DNA from: Microbacteriaceae bacterium UBA6152
GTDB taxonomy: Bacteria; Actinomycetota; Actinomycetes; Actinomycetales; Microbacteriaceae
DNA: 24,450 nt
Assembly (NCBI GenBank): GCA_002423075.1
Contig: DIUS01000028.1
Location: 6,039-30,488, forward strand
Direction of reading: 5' to 3'
A model generated the notes under the pieces. That model was not told the origin of the DNA, ran no database searches, and was given only the letters and a program-made list of their open reading frames with translations. Positions 1 to 6,341 of this stretch are shown in pieces. Positions within the stretch are counted from its first letter, which is position 1; each line of letters starts with the position of its first letter. Position numbers and translations under genes: made by a program.

Positions 1-32
1 GTGAGGCCGCGCGCCTCGACGATGGTGGTCAT
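1..32 (-). CDS. ABC transporter ATP-binding protein, N-terminal fragment
   Basis: Only the first ten codons are in the window, reading MTTIVEARGL on the minus strand. That is the usual opening of an ABC ATPase, just before the first beta strand and the A-loop. Its ATG (30-32) overlaps the TGA (29-31) of the GntR regulator gene in an ATGA junction, so the two are translationally coupled. YtrA-type GntR regulators are typically encoded directly upstream of the ABC transporter they control, which supports the call. Walker motifs lie beyond the window edge, so the identity is inferred from ten residues and context. Confidence 0.6.
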   Translation of the reverse strand, partial: MTTIVEARGL

Positions 33-382
33 GGGGTTCCCTTTCGGATCATCTCGATCAAGTGGTCGGTGGTGAGGCCGAGCGCGCGCGCCTCGATGAC
101 GAGGGGCTGCACGAACTCGGCGGCGAAGCGCTCGCGCCGGTCGGCCAGTAGCCGATCGCGGGCGCCCTCGGCGACGAACATGCCGATGCCGCGGCGCTTG
201 AAGAGCACCCCGGAATCGACGAGTAGCGTGATGCCTTTGAGCGCCGTCGCGGGGTTGATGCGGTGAAACGCGGCGAACTCATTGATCGAGGGAACCTGCT
301 GACCTTCGACGAGCGACCTGTCGATGATCTGGTTCTCGATCTGCTCGGCGAGCTGCCGGAAGATCGGTCTGCCTTCTTCCAC
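29..382 (-). CDS. GntR family transcriptional regulator, YtrA subfamily
   Basis: This is a short GntR regulator of about 117 residues. An N-terminal winged helix-turn-helix starts at the PIFRQLAEQI stretch and includes VPSINEFAAFHRINPATALKG and the wing RRGIGMFV. The C-terminal tail is only about 45 residues, which is the YtrA pattern and too small for a ligand-binding FadR or HutC domain. A GTG at 388 would directly abut the GGAG. The GTG at 382 has GGAGGT four bases upstream and is the better start. The gene overlaps the downstream ABC ATPase by four bases. It probably represses its own transporter operon through the palindrome at 393-435, releasing it under cell-envelope or antibiotic stress as known for this subfamily. 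The effector is unknown. Confidence 0.88.
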   Translation of the reverse strand: MEEGRPIFRQLAEQIENQIIDRSLVEGQQVPSINEFAAFHRINPATALKGITLLVDSGVLFKRRGIGMFVAEGARDRLLADRRERFAAEFVQPLVIEARALGLTTDHLIEMIRKGTP

Positions 383-392
383 GCTCACCTCC

Positions 393-435
393 GTTCTCTG
401 TATTGGTTACTTAGTAAAGTAACTAACCAGAGAAC
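393..435. promoter_or_regulatory. Nested palindromic operator at the GntR gene promoter
   Basis: Outer arms GTTCTCTG (393-400) and CAGAGAAC (428-435) are perfect complements. Inside them GTTACTT (406-412) and AAGTAAC (417-423) form a second perfect pair around AGTA, with almost the same centre. The structure overlaps the predicted -10 and transcription start of the regulator gene, as expected for an autoregulatory operator. Binding by this regulator is inference. Confidence 0.75.
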
Positions 436-449
436 CGAGAGCGTGTCAA
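420..449 (-). promoter_or_regulatory. Promoter of the GntR-ABC operon
   Basis: On the minus strand TTGACA (449-444) is a perfect -35. At a 17 or 18 base spacing it is followed by TTAGTT or TAGTTA (426-420). Transcription would begin near 413, about 30 bases ahead of the GTG start, inside the palindrome at 393-435. Confidence 0.65.
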
Positions 450-493
450 GCGTCGCAGCGAAGGTCGGTGCCGAGGCGATGGATTCTGCGCCC

Positions 494-1300
494 TCAGCGC
501 GGGCGGCGCCTCCAGTCGGGCACGGTGAGCAGAATGGCTGTCGCGCTCAGGGCGACGCCGGTGAGGCCGAAGAGCAGGCTTCCGGTGCTCTGGGCTCCGC
601 TCGCGAGGACGGGCAGGTCGTCGGGAAGGCTGATGCCGATGCTGACGTACGGAAAGACAGCGGCCACGACGATCGCGCTGCCGGCGATGCAGGCCGCAGC
701 GAGCATCCGTCGCACGGTCAGTAACTGGTCGGCGGCGATCGAGGGCAGCAGGGCGAGCACGGCGACCCCGACTACGACCGCGAGCGACAGCAGCACCCAG
801 ATGCCGAGCGTGATCGTGAAGCCGATGCGCGATGCGGCGCCCCACGCGGCGTAGACCTCGTCGAGCGTCAGCATGCCCTGTGCGATCGCGAGCGGCTGCT
901 CAACGGCGAGCGTGTAGGCGCCGACGGCGACGAGGCCCAGCAGGGCGGCCGCCGCGCCGAGGCCGACGCGACGACGCAGCCCCGGGTCGGGCACGGGGTC
1001 GGGCTCGGGAGGAAAGATGATGCGCTGGCGCGGCACGATCGGCTCGGCGGGGCGCGGCGCGTCGGGCCCCACCTGCGCGAGGTCGACGCCGTCGAGGTCG
1101 GCCAGGAGCGCGCCCGAGCCGATGCGCTTCACCCCGCGCACGATCGCCGCCGCATTGAGAGCGCCGCCGAGAAGTACGAGCGCGAGACCGAGCCACGCGA
1201 AGGCGGGCTCACCGCCGGCCACGAAGGCGCTGAGAAAAGCGAGCGGGGCGAGCAGCAGACTCGTGAGCCCCCAGCGGAACAGCTGACCGGTCGTGCGCAT
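494..1300 (-). CDS. Predicted six-helix membrane protein of unknown function
   Basis: I do not recognise a named family. The 268-residue product has hydrophobic segments at roughly residues 10-28, 33-52, 113-132, 160-185, 193-215 and 235-258. The first hairpin is separated from the other four segments by a cytoplasmic-looking, proline-rich loop of about 60 residues (PPEPDPVPDP). A longer reading to 1348 exists, but the ATG at 1300 has AAGGAG seven bases upstream and is preferred. It lies upstream of the GntR operon in the same direction but is separated by the operator and a dedicated promoter, so it is probably a separate transcript. Confidence 0.75.
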   Translation of the reverse strand: MRTTGQLFRWGLTSLLLAPLAFLSAFVAGGEPAFAWLGLALVLLGGALNAAAIVRGVKRIGSGALLADLDGVDLAQVGPDAPRPAEPIVPRQRIIFPPEPDPVPDPGLRRRVGLGAAAALLGLVAVGAYTLAVEQPLAIAQGMLTLDEVYAAWGAASRIGFTITLGIWVLLSLAVVVGVAVLALLPSIAADQLLTVRRMLAAACIAGSAIVVAAVFPYVSIGISLPDDLPVLASGAQSTGSLLFGLTGVALSATAILLTVPDWRRRPR

Positions 1301-1334
1301 GCGCGTCTCCTTGTCGTCGCGAGTCGTCGCGGCC

Positions 1335-1340
1335 ACCCTA
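1335..1340 (-). promoter_or_regulatory. Possible -10 box for the six-helix membrane protein
   Basis: TAGGGT on the minus strand lies 34 bases ahead of the ATG at 1300, leaving room for a short leader that includes the AAGGAG. No convincing -35 is visible. Confidence 0.35.
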
Positions 1341-1399
1341 CTGACCACAACCCTGCGCAGACTACGGCGAGGCGACGCGCTTGTTGTGGCGCGACCTCA

Positions 1400-1405
1400 T
1401 AGCCT
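1400..1405 (+). promoter_or_regulatory. -10 box of a leaderless transcript (DUF3097 gene)
   Basis: TAGCCT is followed by exactly six bases and then the GTG start at 1412. There is no Shine-Dalgarno sequence. Transcription should begin at or next to the start codon. Confidence 0.6.
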
Positions 1406-1411
1406 CGCGGG

Positions 1412-2269
1412 GTGCGTGACTACGGCGACGACGTGCTCTCTGGCGATTGGCGTGCGAAAGGGCGCACGGTGTTGTCCGAACGGCACGCTGACAAGGGGCT
1501 CGTGGTCGAACTGCCCGAGGGCGACGCGGCAGACAACGCCGCCGGTTTCGTCGGCGCAGTGGTGCTCGTCGACGCCGGCAACGTGCACCTCGAAGATCGC
1601 CATGGTCGGGTGCGGGTGTTTCCGCTCGGGCCGGGGTTTCTCGTCGAAGGCGAGCCCGTGCGGCTCGTTGCCCCCGTCGCGACGGTCGCGCTGACGGGGC
1701 GAGCGCGCACCGCCAGCGGTTCGTTCGCGGTGACGGATGCTCGCGCCCGCATCGCCCGCGCCAGCCGCATCTGGGTCGAGGGCAGTCATGATGCCGAGTT
1801 GGTCGAGCAGGTGTGGGGTGACGACCTGCGCATCGAGGGTGTGGTGGTCGAGCACCTCGAAGGCGCCGATCACCTCGCCGACAGGCTGGTCGAGTTCGGG
1901 CCGTCTGCGGGGCGGCGGGTCGGCGTGCTGCTCGACCACCTGGTGGCCGGCTCGAAAGAGTCGCGGCTCGCCGCCGATGCGCTCGCGCGGGTCGACGCGG
2001 CGCACGTGCTCGTGGTGGGGCATCCGTTCATCGACATCTGGCAGGCGGTGCGTCCGTCGTCGGTGGGTATCTCGGCGTGGCCCGAGGTGCCGCGCGGCAT
2101 CGACTGGAAGACAGGCACGTGCCAAGCCCTCGGCTGGCCGCACGAGTCCGCGGCCGATCGCGCAGCAGCCTGGCGCCGCATTCGCGGCAGCGTGCGCGGC
2201 TACGCCGACCTCGAGCCTGCTCTGCTCGGGCGGGTCGAGCAGCTCATCGACTTCGTGACCGCCGAGTAG
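1412..2269 (+). CDS. DUF3097 family protein
   Basis: The 285-residue product matches the actinobacterial DUF3097 family along its length. Recognisable blocks are RIWVEGSHDAELVEQVWGDD (about 113-133), VGVLLDHLVAGSKESRLA (about 169-186), VLVVGHPFIDIWQAVRP (about 197-213), WPEVPRGIDWKTG and the C-terminal DLEPALLGRVEQLIDFVT. The VEG, VLLDH and GHPFIDIW blocks, with conserved acidic residues, resemble a TOPRIM-like fold, which would suggest a nucleic-acid role. That is inference, since no function is established for the family. It starts at a GTG directly behind a -10 box, so it appears leaderless, and it is a single-gene unit diverging from the membrane protein to its left. Confidence 0.9.
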   Translation: MRDYGDDVLSGDWRAKGRTVLSERHADKGLVVELPEGDAADNAAGFVGAVVLVDAGNVHLEDRHGRVRVFPLGPGFLVEGEPVRLVAPVATVALTGRARTASGSFAVTDARARIARASRIWVEGSHDAELVEQVWGDDLRIEGVVVEHLEGADHLADRLVEFGPSAGRRVGVLLDHLVAGSKESRLAADALARVDAAHVLVVGHPFIDIWQAVRPSSVGISAWPEVPRGIDWKTGTCQALGWPHESAADRAAAWRRIRGSVRGYADLEPALLGRVEQLIDFVTAE

Positions 2270-2421
2270 GTGCACCGCGGGCGTTTCTCACGGTTTGCGA
2301 CGTTTCGCACGCTTGCGAGCGTACGAGGTGTCGCTTTCAGTGCGACGAGCGCGACCCACGTCATCGGGCGAGGGGTTCCGTCGGCTGAGAACGACCGGGC
2401 GACGAAACATCGCTAGGAATG
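2270..2421. other. Intergenic stretch with three consecutive small hairpins
   Basis: No coding region is supported between DUF3097 and the terminator. Three short perfect inverted repeats follow one another: TGCGA/TCGCA (2296-2309), CGCT/AGCG (2310-2321) and GTCGC/GCGAC (2330-2346). They could be processing structures at the 3' end of the DUF3097 mRNA or part of a small RNA. The sequence alone does not decide. Confidence 0.35.
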
Positions 2422-2459
2422 ACGAGAGCCGCCCCACGCCATCGGGGGGCGGCTCTCGT
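2422..2459 (-). terminator. Strong hairpin terminator of the cold-shock gene
   Basis: Perfect 14-base arms (2422-2435 and 2446-2459) enclose a 10-base loop, giving a very stable GC-rich stem. It sits 40 bases past the cold-shock stop codon and 150 bases past the DUF3097 stop, so it may serve both strands. There is no T-run on either side, as is common in high-GC Actinomycetota. Confidence 0.75.
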
Positions 2460-2498
2460 GTGTCTCAGCTCGAGCGGACTCGAGAAGACGGGAGGGAA

Positions 2499-2702
2499 CT
2501 AGAGCGGGCGGATGTTCTCGGCCTGCAGACCCTTGGGGCCCTGCGCGACGTCGAATTCGACCTTCTGGTTCTCGTCGAGCGAGCGGTACCCGTTCGACTG
2601 GATGGCGGAGAAGTGCGCGAACACGTCGGCGCTTCCGTCATCGGGGGTGATGAAACCGAAACCCTTTTCGGCGTTGAACCACTTAACAGTGCCTGTCGTC
2701 AT
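2499..2702 (-). CDS. cspA: Cold-shock domain protein (CspA family)
   Basis: This is a 67-residue single cold-shock domain, the normal length for the family. The RNP1 motif KGFGFI is at about residues 13-18 and RNP2 VFAHF at about 27-31, preceded by the conserved GTVKWFNAEKG. These aromatic residues stack on single-stranded RNA or DNA. CspA proteins act as cytoplasmic RNA chaperones during cold shock and growth transitions. The ATG at 2702 has AAGGAG six bases upstream. A longer frame exists but lacks family similarity. The gene has a leader of about 60 bases with alternative hairpins, suggesting post-transcriptional control, and a strong terminator follows. Confidence 0.97.
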   Translation of the reverse strand: MTTGTVKWFNAEKGFGFITPDDGSADVFAHFSAIQSNGYRSLDENQKVEFDVAQGPKGLQAENIRPL

Positions 2703-2708
2703 TGCTGA

Positions 2709-2754
2709 CTCCTTGTTACTCACGGAGTTTCGACTGTCGAAACCACCAGTCGAA
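2709..2754 (-). promoter_or_regulatory. Structured 5' leader of the cold-shock gene
   Basis: Two mutually exclusive hairpins share bases: GTTTCGA/TCGAAAC (2727-2733 with 2737-2743) and TTCGACTG/CAGTCGAA (2729-2736 with 2747-2754). In mRNA sense a third pairing of ACTCC with GGAGT would cover the Shine-Dalgarno bases at 2709-2714, and it overlaps one arm of the first hairpin. The arrangement resembles a small RNA switch. Its function is inferred. Confidence 0.5.
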
Positions 2755-2771
2755 CCACTCGTGAATCCTGC

Positions 2772-2777
2772 TCTATA
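2772..2777 (-). promoter_or_regulatory. Probable -10 box of the cold-shock gene
   Basis: TATAGA on the minus strand lies 17 bases after CGTGCA, a weak -35. Transcription would start near 2765, giving a leader of about 60 bases. Confidence 0.5.
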
Positions 2778-2958
2778 CGAGAGCACGCACTGCTTGCACG
2801 GCACGTTCGGATCGCCGAGGCGTATCAACTTCACTGCCGAGAGTAGTGCACCCAGCAGAGAACGGGGCGATCTTCACCGAGTTGTTACATGACGAGTGCA
2901 CAGCCGTCGCCGAGCGAAGAGCCCTACCGTTGAGCTCTCGACCCCCAGGAGTGACTGC

Positions 2959-3522
2959 ATGAGCTTCTTCGACCGCCTCTTCGGCGCCCCCGCGCCCGAG
3001 CCGGAGCAGCGCCGAGCGGCCCCCCGCACCGACGACGACCGCGCCGTCGAGCGCTACCGCTACCTGCTGCAGACGGCCCCGCCCGAGACGATCGAGCAGA
3101 TGCACGCCGAGGCCTTCGCGAAGCTGACCCCCGAGCAGCGGCGGCTCGTGTTCGACGAGCTCGCGCGCACCGCCCCTGGGGGCGAAGCGCCCGCCGACGA
3201 CGAACCGGCGACCCTCGCGCGCGCCGCGACCCGCTCAGAGCTGCGTCAGCCCGGCACGATGGAACGCTCGCTCGCCGGCCCCTCGTTCGGCCAGATGGTC
3301 GGCGCCTCGCTGCTGGGCACGGTCGCGGGCTACGTCATCGGCTCGGCGCTCGCGAGCGCCTTCTTGCCGCCGTTGGATACGGGTGTGACGGATGCTGGCA
3401 CGACGGATGCCGCCGGCGCCGAGTCATCCGACCCCGGCGCTGATGCGTCGGGCGGCGGAGAAGACCTCGCTGGTGGCGACTTCGGCGGCGATTTCGGAGA
3501 CTTCGGCGACTTCGGCTTCTGA
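2959..3522 (+). CDS. Hypothetical protein with one membrane segment and a Gly/Asp/Phe-rich tail
   Basis: The 187-residue product starts MSFFDRLFGAP. A soluble helical part follows (about 25-70, with ETIEQMHAEAFAKLTPEQRR), then a glycine-rich hydrophobic segment at about 115-138 (MVGASLLGTVAGYVIGSALA), then an acidic low-complexity tail ending in repeats of GDFG. Similar actinobacterial proteins are sometimes labelled as cation-transporting ATPases, but no ATPase motif is present, so that label should be avoided. The ATG at 2959 follows AGGAG by seven bases. A longer reading from 2896 lacks such a site. The DUF427 gene begins two bases after its stop codon, so the two are probably cotranscribed. 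Confidence 0.8.
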   Translation: MSFFDRLFGAPAPEPEQRRAAPRTDDDRAVERYRYLLQTAPPETIEQMHAEAFAKLTPEQRRLVFDELARTAPGGEAPADDEPATLARAATRSELRQPGTMERSLAGPSFGQMVGASLLGTVAGYVIGSALASAFLPPLDTGVTDAGTTDAAGAESSDPGADASGGGEDLAGGDFGGDFGDFGDFGF

Positions 3523-3524
3523 CG

Positions 3525-4022
3525 ATGGCGAAGCGGCAGCGCATCGAGCCCGGCCCGGGTGAGGAGTCGGTCTGGGACTACCCCCGGCCGCCCCGCGTCG
3601 AGCCCGTGCAAGGTCGAGTGACGATCGAGCTCGGCGGGCATGTGATCGCCGACACGACGAGCGCGATGCGCGTGCTCGAGACGAGCCACCCGCCGGCCAT
3701 CTACCTGCCGCCTGAGGCTTTCGTCGAGGGCGCCCTGCAGCCCGCCGAGGGCACCTCGTTCTGCGAGTTCAAGGGTCGCGCCGGCTACAGCGACGTCGTG
3801 AGCGGCGACGTGCGCGCCCCGAAGGCGGCGTGGCACTACGCCGCCCCGAGCCGGGGCTTCGAGTCGATCGCGGGCTTCGTCTCGGTCTACCCCGGCCGCA
3901 TGGACCGGTGCACGATCGACGGCGAGACCGTGCAGCCGCAAGAGGGCGACTTCTACGGCGGCTGGATCACCGCGAACATCGTCGGCCCGTTCAAGGGCGG
4001 CGAGGGCACCTGGGGCTGGTAG
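3525..4022 (+). CDS. DUF427 domain-containing protein
   Basis: The 165-residue product belongs to the DUF427 family. An N-terminal extension leads into RVTIELGGHVIADTTSAMRV, followed by the typical PPAIYLPPEAF, the FCEFKGRAGYSDV block and KAAWHYAAPSRGFESIAGFVSVYPGR. The C-terminus ends in PFKGGEGTWGW. The fold is a small beta-barrel. No reaction is firmly established for the family. It starts two bases after the stop of the preceding gene with no separate promoter, so it is the second gene of a two-gene unit. Confidence 0.9.
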   Translation: MAKRQRIEPGPGEESVWDYPRPPRVEPVQGRVTIELGGHVIADTTSAMRVLETSHPPAIYLPPEAFVEGALQPAEGTSFCEFKGRAGYSDVVSGDVRAPKAAWHYAAPSRGFESIAGFVSVYPGRMDRCTIDGETVQPQEGDFYGGWITANIVGPFKGGEGTWGW

Positions 4023-4032
4023 CGGCACTCGC

Positions 4033-4063
4033 GCCCGAATTCTAGCTCGCACCCGTTTCGGGC
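4033..4063 (+). terminator. Possible terminator hairpin after the DUF427 gene
   Basis: GCCCGAA (4033-4039) and TTCGGGC (4057-4063) are perfect complements around a 17-base loop, ten bases after the DUF427 stop. There is no T-run and the loop is long, so support is modest. Confidence 0.35.
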
Positions 4064-4093
4064 CGCCGAACTGCGGGCTGTGCGCGGCGCTGG

Positions 4094-4099
4094 CACACT
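4094..4099 (+). promoter_or_regulatory. -10 box of a leaderless transcript (ferritin-VIT gene)
   Basis: CACACT, close to TACACT, is followed by six bases and then the GTG start at 4106. No Shine-Dalgarno sequence is present. Confidence 0.45.
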
Positions 4100-4105
4100 G
4101 TCGAC

Positions 4106-5215
4106 GTGACCGAGCACGACTCCACAGCGCCCACCGATGCGCCCGCGCCCCCGACGTCGGCTGACCTGCGCCGGTGGCGCGGCTACCTCGCCGACGAGCG
4201 GGCCGAGGCCGCCGTCTACCGCGACCTCGCTTCGCGCCGCACGGGCGAAGAGCGTGCAATTCTGCTCGCCCTCGCCGAGGCCGAAGCTCGGCATGAGGCG
4301 CACTGGGTCGCCCTGCTGGGCGAGCACGCCGATCGGGTGCCGGCCGCCTCGGTGCGCACGCGCATCCTGTCGTTCTTCGCTCGTCGCTTCGGCAGCGTCT
4401 TCGTGCTCGCTCTGGCCCAGCGCGCCGAATCGCGATCACCCTATGAGACGGATGCTCACGCGACGGCCGCGATGGCCGCCGACGAGCGCATCCACGGTGA
4501 GGTGGTGCGCGGGCTCGCCGCACGCGGACGCCAGCGGCTTTCCGGCACCTTCCGCGCGGCGGTGTTCGGCGCGAACGACGGGCTCGTGAGCAACCTCGCC
4601 CTCGTCATGGGCATCGGTGCGGCGGGCCTCGGCCCGGGCACGGTGTTGCTCACCGGCCTCGCCGGCCTACTCGCCGGGGCGCTGTCGATGGGGGCGGGGG
4701 AGTACGTCTCGGTGCGGTCGCAGCGCGAGCTGCTCGACGCCTCGACGCCCGACCCCCAGGCGCACACCGCTTTGCCGCATCTTGACGTCGACGCGAACGA
4801 GCTCGCGCTTGTCTATCGCGCTCGCGGCATGGACGAGGCCGAGGCCATTGAGCTTGCCCGCGGCGTGCTCGCCGACTACGACCCCGCGGTCGCGGCTGCC
4901 CGCGCGGCCGAGGCCGAAGCCGAGCAGCACGTCGCGATCGGCTCGGCCTGGGGTGCCGCGCTCTCGAGCTTCGCGTTCTTCGCCTCGGGGGCGATCATCC
5001 CGGTGATTCCCTATCTGCTGGGGCTGGAGGGCCTCGCCGCGATCGTGACGGCGGCAGTGCTCGTCGGCGTCGCTCTGCTCGTCACGGGCGCGATCGTCGG
5101 CGTGCTCTCGGGGGCTTCGCCGCTCAAGCGGGCACTGCGCCAACTGGCGATCGGCTACGGCGCTGCGGCCGCCACCTACTTGCTCGGCCTCGCTTTCGGC
5201 ACGACGCTCGCCTGA
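4106..5215 (+). CDS. Ferritin-like plus VIT1/CCC1 membrane protein (MbfA-like metal exporter)
   Basis: The 369-residue protein joins two modules. Residues about 20-140 form a rubrerythrin-like four-helix domain with candidate di-iron ligands: E34 in ERAEAAVYRDLA, E60 and H63 in EARH, and E127 and H130 in DERIH. Residues about 148-369 are a VIT1/CCC1 membrane domain beginning FRAAVFGANDGLVSNLALVMG and carrying GALSMGAGEYVSVRSQREL, with about five hydrophobic helices. This is the MbfA architecture. Family members export Fe(II) or Mn(II), with the ferritin domain sensing or delivering metal. The start is a GTG directly behind a -10-like box. TerC at 11290-12144 is a second probable metal exporter nearby. 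Confidence 0.9.
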   Translation: MTEHDSTAPTDAPAPPTSADLRRWRGYLADERAEAAVYRDLASRRTGEERAILLALAEAEARHEAHWVALLGEHADRVPAASVRTRILSFFARRFGSVFVLALAQRAESRSPYETDAHATAAMAADERIHGEVVRGLAARGRQRLSGTFRAAVFGANDGLVSNLALVMGIGAAGLGPGTVLLTGLAGLLAGALSMGAGEYVSVRSQRELLDASTPDPQAHTALPHLDVDANELALVYRARGMDEAEAIELARGVLADYDPAVAAARAAEAEAEQHVAIGSAWGAALSSFAFFASGAIIPVIPYLLGLEGLAAIVTAAVLVGVALLVTGAIVGVLSGASPLKRALRQLAIGYGAAAATYLLGLAFGTTLA

Positions 5216-5451
5216 TCGTTCGTACCCGAAACAGGCGATTCACAGGTTCGTGAGTCACGCTGGAGTGTTGGCGCCGACGCTGACAGGGGCGAGTGCCGCC
5301 GGTGTGAATAAGGCCACCGGGCGGGTGCTGTGACCTCCTGACCTCTTGGGTCGCCTCCTCATTGCGAGCGCGGCGAGGTCGAATCGCGCAACGACGTGCA
5401 CTCACCGTGTCTCCGGCCTGACCGCCGCCACCAGGAAGTGTTTTTCTTCTC
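5216..5451. other. Intergenic leader ahead of the M23 peptidase
   Basis: No gene is supported in these 236 bases. An inverted repeat CCGGTG (5299-5304) with CACCGG (5315-5320) encloses a 10-base loop. No clear promoter boxes and no good Shine-Dalgarno sequence stand before the ATG at 5452. The AGGAAG present there is 13 bases away. The length suits a structured RNA leader, but I could not identify a known riboswitch core. Confidence 0.3.
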
Positions 5452-6123
5452 ATGCTCCACTTGGTTCACCCTGCTCTGCCGCGCGTCGCGGCCCTGAATC
5501 CTTACCGTCTTCGACAGACCGCGCTCGTCGCGGCGGCCGCCCTCGTGGCACTGAGCGCACTGCTCGTCAACACCGTGCCGGCAGCGATTGCCGTGGCGAG
5601 CGAGTCGTCTGACGAGGCCGCGCCGCGCACGCAACTGTTGTCGGTCGCGACGATCGAGGCGGCTCCACTCGAGGCACTCGAGTACACGGTCGACGTGCGC
5701 CCTGCCCTGCAATACCCGGTCGGCATCGGAGCCCCGGTCGGCAGCGGCTTCGGCCCACGCGATGCCGCGTGCGGTGCGTGCTCGACCATGCATGAGGGCA
5801 TTGACTGGAACCCCGGTCGCGGCTTTCCGATCGTGGCCATCGCCGACGGCATCGTCAGCAAGGTCGTCACCTCGGGCAGCTCGCTTGGCGTCTATGCCGT
5901 CATCGACCACGTCATCAACGGTCAGGCGATCTCGAGCGTCTACGGGCACATGGAAAGCGGCTCGCTGACTTTGAGCGTCGGCCAAGAGGTGCGCGGCGGC
6001 GACCAGGTCGGCACGGTCGGCAGCACGGGAGTCACGACGGCTCCGCACCTGCATTTCGAGTTGCGCATCGGTGGTCGTGCGATCAACCCCGCGGCGTGGC
6101 TGGCGGCCAACGGCGCGCAGTAG
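5452..6123 (+). CDS. Secreted M23 family metallopeptidase
   Basis: This 223-residue exported protein is a probable peptidoglycan endopeptidase. A basic N-terminus leads to a hydrophobic segment at about 24-48 (ALVAAAALVALSALLV) that serves as signal peptide or anchor. The M23 domain spans about 88-218. The zinc ligands and catalytic residues are visible: H114 and D118 in HEGIDW, H166 in YGHM, and H199 and H201 in APHLHFELR. A CGAC pair (C107, C110) near the first motif could form a disulphide outside the cell. There is no LysM or coiled-coil module, so this is a minimal lysostaphin-type enzyme. The start is uncertain because no strong ribosome binding site is seen. Confidence 0.9.
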   Translation: MLHLVHPALPRVAALNPYRLRQTALVAAAALVALSALLVNTVPAAIAVASESSDEAAPRTQLLSVATIEAAPLEALEYTVDVRPALQYPVGIGAPVGSGFGPRDAACGACSTMHEGIDWNPGRGFPIVAIADGIVSKVVTSGSSLGVYAVIDHVINGQAISSVYGHMESGSLTLSVGQEVRGGDQVGTVGSTGVTTAPHLHFELRIGGRAINPAAWLAANGAQ

Positions 6124-6221
6124 CGGCACCCGGCGCACAGTCCGAACTCCTCACGCACAGCGCGAACCGAAAGCCCCCGCGCGCTGTGATTGCTGGATGC
6201 GGTGCGCGGGCAGTCTCCGCC

Positions 6222-6242
6222 GGCCGTGTAGATCAAACGGCC
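6222..6242 (+). terminator. Possible terminator hairpin downstream of the M23 gene
   Basis: GGCCGT (6222-6227) and ACGGCC (6237-6242) form a perfect six-base stem with a nine-base loop, 98 bases after the M23 stop. No T-run follows. Confidence 0.3.
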
Positions 6243-6280
6243 TGATGCGACGAGATCCACCTCGCCGCCTACAGCGGCCG

Positions 6281-6300
6281 GCCCTTCTGCTTCGAAGGGC
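6281..6300. repeat. Inverted repeat overlapping the HxlR gene promoter
   Basis: GCCCTTC (6281-6287) and GAAGGGC (6294-6300) are perfect seven-base arms around a six-base spacer. The right half overlaps the suggested -35 (TTCGAA, 6291-6296) of the HxlR operon. It may be an operator or the end of the upstream transcription unit. Confidence 0.5.
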
Positions 6301-6301
6301 T

Positions 6302-6340
6302 CAACTATGCATTGTATAGAAACAATGACTATGGTAGTTG
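6302..6340 (+). promoter_or_regulatory. Promoter and operator of the HxlR cassette
   Basis: TATAGA (6315-6320) is a good -10, 18 bases after TTCGAA (6291-6296). Over it lies the inverted repeat CATTGT (6310-6315) with ACAATG (6322-6327), and around that CAACTA (6302-6307) with TAGTTG (6335-6340). Operators centred on the -10 and start are usual for autoregulated HxlR proteins. Binding is inferred. Confidence 0.6.
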
Positions 6341-6341
6341 C

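Noticed and set aside
2896..2958. Upstream start for the Phe-Gly tail protein
   Set aside because: AGGAG lies seven bases before the ATG at 2959. The extension has no comparable site and a basic, unstructured sequence.
3330..4523. 397-codon antisense frame over the DUF427 and ferritin-VIT genes
   Set aside because: Arg-rich low-complexity translation without recognisable domains. Both plus-strand genes are well supported.
5216..5451. Cyclic di-AMP (ydaO) riboswitch upstream of the M23 peptidase
   Set aside because: The position fits, but I cannot find the conserved core elements of that riboswitch. One six-base hairpin is not enough.
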